NCBI RefSeq assembly: GCF_030272615.1
Contig: NC_081409.1
Location: 24,386,406-24,450,405, forward strand
Reading direction: 5' to 3'
DNA from: Cryptomeria japonica
Taxonomy: Eukaryota; Streptophyta; Pinopsida; Cupressales; Cupressaceae
Length of the DNA: 64,000 nt
Below are positions 58,820-64,000 of this stretch, piece by piece. Below the pieces are notes generated by a model, which worked only from the letters and a program-made list of their open reading frames with translations, had not been told where the DNA came from and made no database searches. A program made the translations under genes and the position numbers. How positions within the stretch are numbered: the stretch's first letter is position 1; the number at the start of each line of letters is the position of its first letter.

Positions 58820-59442
58820 TTTATGTCCGAAGGGACTAACTAGTTTTGGAGTTCCTACAAAACCTATTGGGCCACACTTGGAGGAAATCAATGTGTTCAT
58901 GCAAGGAGCACCTTTTTTCTATTATAAGAATGATACTTTTGCACCGAAGGATATTTGGAAGTCAATATCCAAAAATTTCTATAGTGTGGAACCAAAGTTG
59001 TCTCGAACTAATTTTCAGCTTTCAGAAGACCAAGAGGTTATGTACACAATCTCCCAATAGAAGGGCAATTTCAAGCATTACCTCTCCCCCCCATGACTAT
59101 TCAGGAAGCACTTCCTTAGACAAAGGACTATTGGCCTTCATGGGATCAAAGAAAAAAATTGAAGCATAGACTCTGGACGATGTGGTGGTGTCCTTCGTGA
59201 AGAACTTTGCACTATAATTGAAAATTCACGAGGGAAACTGCAAGATAGTGAAGAGAAATACAATCTTGAAAAGTGGGAAGAATGGATCTTGGTTTGGGTG
59301 GGGCCAAGTCAGGGGGCTCCTCTAGAGGTTGACGAGATAGAAATTATATTAGGATTTGAAAAAGATCACACTCGTGGAACTTCGTGTGTGAGTAATCGAT
59401 TGTGGTGTTTGGGTAATGCATTCCAAATAGATACAGTTGCAT
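58820..59442 (+). pseudogene. DRM-type DNA methyltransferase fragment, left arm
   Basis: Pieces in shifting frames match the first half of the rearranged DRM catalytic domain: GPHLEEINVFMQGAPFFYYK, then FAPKDIWKSISKNFYSVEP near 58870-59010, LREELC and IIENSRGKLQD near 59200-59245, and LVWVGPSQGAPLEVDEIE with ILGFEKDHTRG and LGNAFQIDTV at 59288-59437. DRM proteins carry out RNA-directed de novo cytosine methylation in plants. The fragment ends right after the motif-X-like LGNAFQIDTV. Stops near 59058 and 59166 and frameshifts make it non-functional. Confidence 0.8.
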
Positions 59443-59486
59443 GCGATCAGGATAAAAGTCTTTAATCAAGACATTACCCATTTGGA

Positions 59487-60115
59487 ATGCAACTGTATCT
59501 ATTTGGAATGCATTACCCAAACACCGCAATCGATCACTTGCACACGAAGTTCCACGAGTGTGATCTTTTTCAAATCCTAATATGATTTCTATCTCGTCAA
59601 CCTCTAGAGGAGCCACCTGACTTGGCCCCACCCAAACTAAGATCAATTCTTCCCACTTTTCAAGATTGTATTTCTCTTCACTATCTTGCAGTTTCCCTCG
59701 TGAATTTTCAATTATAGTGTAGAGTTCTTCACGAAGGACACCACCACATCGTCTAGAGTCTATGCTTTAATTTTTTTCTTTGATCCCATGGAGGCCAATA
59801 GTCCTCTATTTGAGGAAGTGCTTCCTGAATAGTCATGGGGGGGAGAGGTAATTCTTGAAATTGCTCTTCTATTGGGAGATTGTGTACATAACCTCTTGGT
59901 CTTCTGAAAGCTGACAATTATACTTTGAGTCCGCCAACTCTTGTTCCACACTATAGAAATTTGTGGATATTGACTTCCAAATATCCCTCGGTGCAAAAGT
60001 ATCATTCTCATAATAGAAAAAAGGTGCTCCTTGCATGAACACATTGATTTCCTCCAAGTGTGGCCCAATAGGTTTCGTAGGAACTCCAAAACCAGTTAGT
60101 CCCTCCGGACATAAA
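59487..60115 (-). pseudogene. DRM-type DNA methyltransferase fragment, right arm
   Basis: This is the mirror copy. It reads CPEGLTGFGVPTKPIGPHLE, INVFMQGAPFFYYEN, FAPRDIWKSISTNFYSVEQ and, near the centre, LVWVGPSQVAPLEVDEIE, ILGFEKDHTRG and LGNAFQIDTV. It keeps some positions better than the left arm (for example ELADSKY and the GFGVP stretch in frame). A TAG near 59869 and frameshifts break it. Confidence 0.8.
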
Positions 60116-60599
60116 TTAGAGACGTCACATCAGACACTCCAGACATTGTTTGTTTGTATTGCATACTATCTATCTATTTATCACCCTTAAACACTTTCCT
60201 CTACCATTCTCCAGTTGCTCTCTTCTAGGTAGCTGATGAGCTTGTTTCCATGTCATTCAAGATAACGCCTGCTTGCTTTCTTTTAGGAAATTTGCTTGCA
60301 CATGACTCTTCAACTTGTATGTTCTGCTTATGTACAGATATAAATTTTAATTCATGCTCAGATAATAATTAAATTAAATAAGCATTTGTAAAGAAAAAAT
60401 TTAGTCATTCGATGTTACATATTATCTGACGGAAAGATCCTAGACAATTCTTGGAGAAAGGAAACATCATTGATAATCATTTTTTGCAAATAACACTGAA
60501 TCAAATAAATTAAAATGTTTAATGCAATTTTTAAAAATATAACTCGTTCAATGCTTTCATTCACCAATGGCAAAGCCGTTTGACCCACATCATGTCTCA

Positions 60600-60917
60600 C
60601 CATCAGAATTCTGATGACAGCTAATGAAACGCCCAACAAGGATGTTGTGCATTCGACGACACTCCTCTGTCGGAATTTTATCCTTTGGAGTCGGAATTCC
60701 GACGATAGGCCGAGATCGCGACGGTATTCTTTTGGGGTATGAGCATCCATGGTGGCCGTCGAAAAGGTTGGAGGTGATGTCGGAATTGTGACGACCACAA
60801 GGATAGTCGGAACTTCCAACACAAAGTTTTCGATGAATTTTTTTGTCGGTAGTGCGACGAAATTTGGTCGGAATTCCGACGATTTGCCATTGAAATCTTG
60901 ACCCGAATGTACTAGTG
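60600..60917. repeat. Right terminal and subterminal region of the CACTA element
   Basis: Two exact GTCGGAATTCCGAC palindromes (60690-60703 and 60867-60880) and several GTCGGAA or GACGAC variants lie here. The element ends with TAGTG at 60917, next to the AGG duplication. Confidence 0.75.
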
Positions 60918-62822
60918 AGGGATGCTTTCATAGCCAAAACTACTTTTGCCATGTGAAATTAAGTTTCTCCATAATTTTAATCTTGGTTTCAGAATTAAAA
61001 AGAATTAATTATTCTAACACCATTTTGTCTTGGGAATGGATTATAACTCATATATACCCCTTCTGGAACTGTTTTTTTTCAAAGTCAAAAATCCATTTTT
61101 TTTCTTTTTTCACTTCTTTGGTATACTAATCAAAATGTACATGGTTATAGTTTTATTTCTAATTAATATTTTTTAAATTAATAATAAAAAAATTACAAAG
61201 ATCTTTTTGATCTATATCAAAAATGTTGTTTTCAAAAGAAAATGGTAGAAATTTTATAACATCAATCAAATTCTAACTAATTAATTTGGCTTCCCCTCTA
61301 TATCTCTTGCATCATGAATCATTTTTAATTTATAGTTAATATAGTCGAAATCTAAATGATCTCTCCAATGTTTTTACTCGATCTCCTTATATTATAGTTA
61401 TTTCCTTTTTATTTATTATGGCATTTTTTTCTCTTCTACTCAACAGTTGGAATCGAAGAACAATTAGAAGCAGTAAATACGTTGCTCAACATGGAAGAAA
61501 CTGAAGATTGCTCATCTAGTGCCGTTGCTATTTGGGGTTTTGGCGGCATTGGAAAGACAACTCTTGCCCAAGCTGTCGTTTCCACAGTAGGTAGAGAGCG
61601 TTACAACTATGCTAGAATTGCACTGGATGAGAATCCTGAAAAAAATAACTATAAAGCAATGCAAGAGACAATTTTGAGAAATGCCTTTCCAACCTATAGG
61701 GGTGGAAAGTGAATAGAGCTGGAAGATGATGAGGATGGTAAAGATAAGTTAACAGAGGCTTTTCAAAGTGCAGGATATAAGCCTGTTTTTCTGTTTATTG
61801 ATAATGTTCTACTCGCACAAGATCTGAGGAAAATTCTGCCCGAAGACTTGGAAGGCCTTCCCCAGCGTTGCAGAATACTTATTACAGCCAGAAACAAGGG
61901 CGTCACAGATGTGCTAAGGGGACGTGGCCTTGAGTGCAAGTACTATCCTGTCGAGCCTCTCCTTGACAATCATGCAATGGAAATTATGTGCGAGAACCCT
62001 GAAATTCGTGATCTCATCAAGGATGATCTAGACAGGGTTGTCAAGGTCTGCGGAGGAATTCCGTTGGTTCTAAAAATAGTTGGTGCTCATTTGCGCAAGC
62101 AGGAATACAAGTCTGACCATTGTACACAGATACTGGAAGCTTTACAGAAAGGAGGGAGGATCAAAGAAGATGACCTCAGCAACCGTTTGTTTCACTTTGT
62201 GTATGACAAATTGGAGGTGTCCACACAAGAAGCATTTTTAGATATCTGTTGCTCCTTTCACAACAGTCGGGCTGCTTCGACTGTAGAATTTATTGTGGGA
62301 GCTGATCAACTGACGGTTCTTCAAGAGGTAGCATTTTTAGATATCGACAAGGAGAACGATAGCTTATTTGTTCACGATATTATTGGATCAATAGGACGGA
62401 CTTTGCCAAATTCGAGGAGAATTTTTGATATAAACTCCTGGTGTGAAGCTGAAAAAGATGAGGTATATTATATCTCCACTAACTATGATTAAATGGATTA
62501 AATCTCTATGTACTTATATTGCTAAATAAAACTTGTTGACTGTACACTCTTGTAGACCAAACTCAAAGGAATCAACGGAGTTCTGCTTCCACGTAATGAT
62601 TGCACGCTAGAAAAAAGACATCTTAATTTGATGAAGAACTCATTAAGAATTCTGAAATGGGAAGGCAGAATAGATGTTGGCGAGACAGAGGCAGTGACAT
62701 TACCAGAGTTAAGATATATTTATGCACCCGGTGATATTTCTTGGGTGAATGTAGAAGCACTTCATAAGTTGGCTGTGTTGAAGTTGGAGAAGCTTCCCAC
62801 TAAGCTCACAGGTCCTCTGAAG

Positions 62823-63174
62823 GCAAGTCCTAAATTTCAATAGTACGCATACCTTCATTTCATTGTTATGGCTTTTAACTCTTTATTATTGGTTTTTAAA
62901 GCTGCAATGGGTTTCATATTTTATTAAAGTTCTGACAAAGAAATAGTAGCTGTGTCTGCTGTTACCAGAAAGCTTAAGGAAAATAACACTCACGAACCAG
63001 CCAGATGACATGGGGAACTTATTAAAGACACTGCTAAATTCGTCCTTGCGGATTTTAATTCTATATTTTTCAGAACCAAGCGAACACTCTAATCAAAGAT
63101 AAGATACCAATGAAAAGGCAGATAATTATGAACGGGGAAATAACAGCAAAATTCCATTTAATAGCTTTCTTCAG
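62823..63174 (+). other. NLR2 intron with a GC donor
   Basis: AAG|GCAAGT at 62822/62823 is the usual form of a GC-AG donor. The acceptor TTCTTCAG|GG at 63174/63175 keeps phase 0 and yields TGPLK-GLTKLRTLRVSN. The intron is conserved in psi-NLR1, where copia D sits in it. Confidence 0.6.
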
Positions 63175-64000
63175 GGTTTAACTAAGTTACGGACTCTTCG
63201 AGTGTCTAATTACAAGTCTTTCTACGAGTTTCCTGAGGAAGTGTGTAGATTACAGTAGTTGAGTAGACTCACAATGGAAGATTGTAGTAACATGGAGCGT
63301 CTACCAGAATCGATTTGCCAACTTGCAACACTAGCACTTTTGGACTTGATTGGGTGTTCAAAGTTGTCAGAATTACCTGTTACCTTTACTCAGCTTACAG
63401 CCTTAACATCTCTAGATTTGTCTGATTGTGAAAATTTAGAGGAATTGCCTTCTACTTTTGGCAAATTTACAGCCCTAACCTTTTTAAACCTGTCTAATTG
63501 TGAAAATTTGAAAGAGTTGCCTTCTACTTTGGCCAACTTATAACTAAAAAAGAATTGGACTTGTCTAATTGTGAAAGCTTAAATGAATTACCTTTTAGCT
63601 TTGGTCAACTTACAGCCCTAACAAGTTTAGCCCTGTCCTATTGTATAAGTTTGAAAGAATTGCCTTCTACTTTTGGCCAGCTTATAGCTCTAACAAGTCT
63701 AGACATGTCCAATTGTGAAAGCTTAAAAGAATTTCCTTCTACGTTGGCCAACTTATAACTCTAAAAGAGTTCGACTTGTCTAATTGTGAAAGCTTAAATG
63801 AATTGCCTTTTAGCTTTGGTCAACTTACAGCCCTAACAAGTCTAGCCCTGTCCTGTTGTATAAGTTTGAAAGAATTGCCTTCTACTTTTGGTGAGCTTAT
63901 AGCTCTAACAAGTCTAGACATGTCCAATTGTGAAAGCTTAAAAGAATTGCCTTCTATGTTTGGCCAACTTATAGCCCTAACAAGTCTAGACTTGTCTAAT
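63175..64000 (+). repeat. NLR2 LRR tandem repeats (72-bp unit, 215-bp higher-order unit)
   Basis: The unit encodes a 24-residue leucine-rich repeat of the L-x-x-L-x-L-x-x-C form. From 63559 a three-unit block of 215 bases repeats at 63774. The last unit of the block at 63559-63773, and the unit before that block, each lack one T in TTTTGGCC, shifting the frame. LRRs form the recognition surface in NLR proteins. Confidence 0.8.

Larger units (their letters stand above)
58341..60592. repeat. 1.1-kb inverted repeat with a 44-base spacer
   Basis: The left arm 58341-59442 and right arm 59487-60592 are reverse complements with only scattered differences and small indels. The spacer is 59443-59486. 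Each arm contains the same methyltransferase gene fragment plus about 0.45 kb of flanking DNA. The outer edges are TGGTGTGGGTCA and TGACCCACATCA. Confidence 0.9.
49684..60917. mobile_element. CACTA (En/Spm) transposon, 11.2 kb, carrying host-gene fragments
   Basis: The left end is CACTAATACGTTTAG and the right end, on the minus strand, is CACTAGTACATTCGG; many differences between ends are transitions. AGG at 49681-49683 and 60918-60920 is the 3-bp target duplication typical of this superfamily. Subterminal palindromes GTCGGAATTCCGAC or one-base variants occur near both ends. No transposase was recognised, so it is probably non-autonomous. Inside are a PPR-like fragment and an inverted repeat of a DRM-type methyltransferase fragment. 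Confidence 0.85.
49489..61446 (+). other. NLR2 intron 4 (12.0 kb), occupied by a CACTA transposon
   Basis: The donor CAG|GTGATT at 49488/49489 and acceptor CAACAG|TT at 61446/61447 are both phase 1; joining them gives FPKEA-VGIEEQLEAV, the usual lead-in to NB-ARC. Without the CACTA element the intron would be about 0.72 kb (49489-49683 and 60921-61446). Those flanks hold nothing else that I recognise. Confidence 0.75.
48378..64000 (+). pseudogene. NLR2: NLR-type resistance gene with non-TIR N-terminus, nonsense-bearing, continues past window
   Basis: Predicted exons: 48378-48611, 48703-48837, 48924-49120, 49331-49488, 61447-62462, 62556-62822 and 63175 onward; all junctions keep the frame. 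About 210 N-terminal residues precede NB-ARC; the first exon starts MSCCWWWWK and exons 3-4 read as amphipathic helices. NB-ARC has P-loop GFGGIGKTT (about 61533), kinase-2-like VFLFIDNV, RNBS-B-like RILITARN, GLPL-like CGGIPLVLK, FLDICCSF (RNBS-D, TNL-like) and VHD (62370). The LRR exon has 24-residue repeats. In-frame stops at 61710 (TGA) and 63256 (TAG), and frameshifts near 63533 and 63747, suggest a pseudogene. NLRs are intracellular immune receptors. Confidence 0.8.

Noticed and set aside
58846-59169. 107-codon ORF in the left arm, mirrored at 60089-59760
   Set aside because: It lies mostly in a different frame from the DRM-like peptide pieces, so it is a shadow of the captured fragment.
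63074-63174. An extra NLR2 exon starting after TTTTTCAG at 63073
   Set aside because: It would run into a stop in the phase required by the upstream exon; the acceptor at 63174 keeps the frame.

Overview
This 64-kb window looks like transposon-dense nuclear DNA from a large plant genome, most probably a conifer or other gymnosperm. The grounds are nested LTR retrotransposons, a resistance-gene (NLR) locus with a predicted intron of about 12 kb, AT-rich intergenic DNA, and no bacterial-style operons. The species cannot be named from the sequence. Most coding-like stretches are broken by stops or frameshifts, so most are annotated as pseudogenes.

Layout. (1) 1-10413: a Ty3/gypsy element of the Tat type (Ty3-A), cut by the window start. 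It keeps gag and protease, has lost reverse transcriptase and most of integrase, and is inserted in a minus-strand Ty1/copia element (copia C, 10419 to about 14340). (2) About 14350-20387: an NLR pseudogene (psi-NLR1) broken by a plus-strand copia element (copia D, 14899-18879, in an intron), a near-perfect 0.55-kb hairpin element (19628-20175, in the LRR exon) and a short non-autonomous LTR element (element F). (3) 21704-38008: Ty3-B, a complete 16.3-kb Tat-type element inserted in one LTR of element F. It has a CAAAC target duplication and two 773-bp LTRs that differ at one base. (4) 38091-47900: degraded DNA with remnants of Ty3 and copia elements. (5) 48378-64000: a second NLR gene (NLR2). 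Its first four exons are joined by phase-compatible splice sites to an NB-ARC exon at 61447. The intervening intron holds an 11.2-kb CACTA (En/Spm) transposon (49684-60917, AGG target duplication).

Main points of interest. The CACTA element carries fragments of host genes: a PPR-like fragment, and two copies of part of a DRM-type de novo DNA methyltransferase arranged as a 1.1-kb inverted repeat. A transcript across that repeat would fold into a long hairpin able to seed small RNAs against the methyltransferase family. Both Ty3 elements carry a recurring RNA stem-loop: GGYG helix, AAAA bulge, 4-bp helix. Three copies lie just 3' of pol in both elements and two more lie inside pol of Ty3-B, and the paired positions differ between copies in ways that keep the pairing. 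Ty3-B also has an intact antisense gene with a plant mobile domain (PMD), a predicted 5' exon and its own TATA box. Inverted arrays of a CpG-rich decamer sit at the two ends of its internal region. Its gag-pol is one reading frame with six in-frame stops and no frameshift although its LTRs are almost identical, which suggests a defective copy mobilised in trans.

All homology statements come from reading motifs by eye; no search or alignment program was run.
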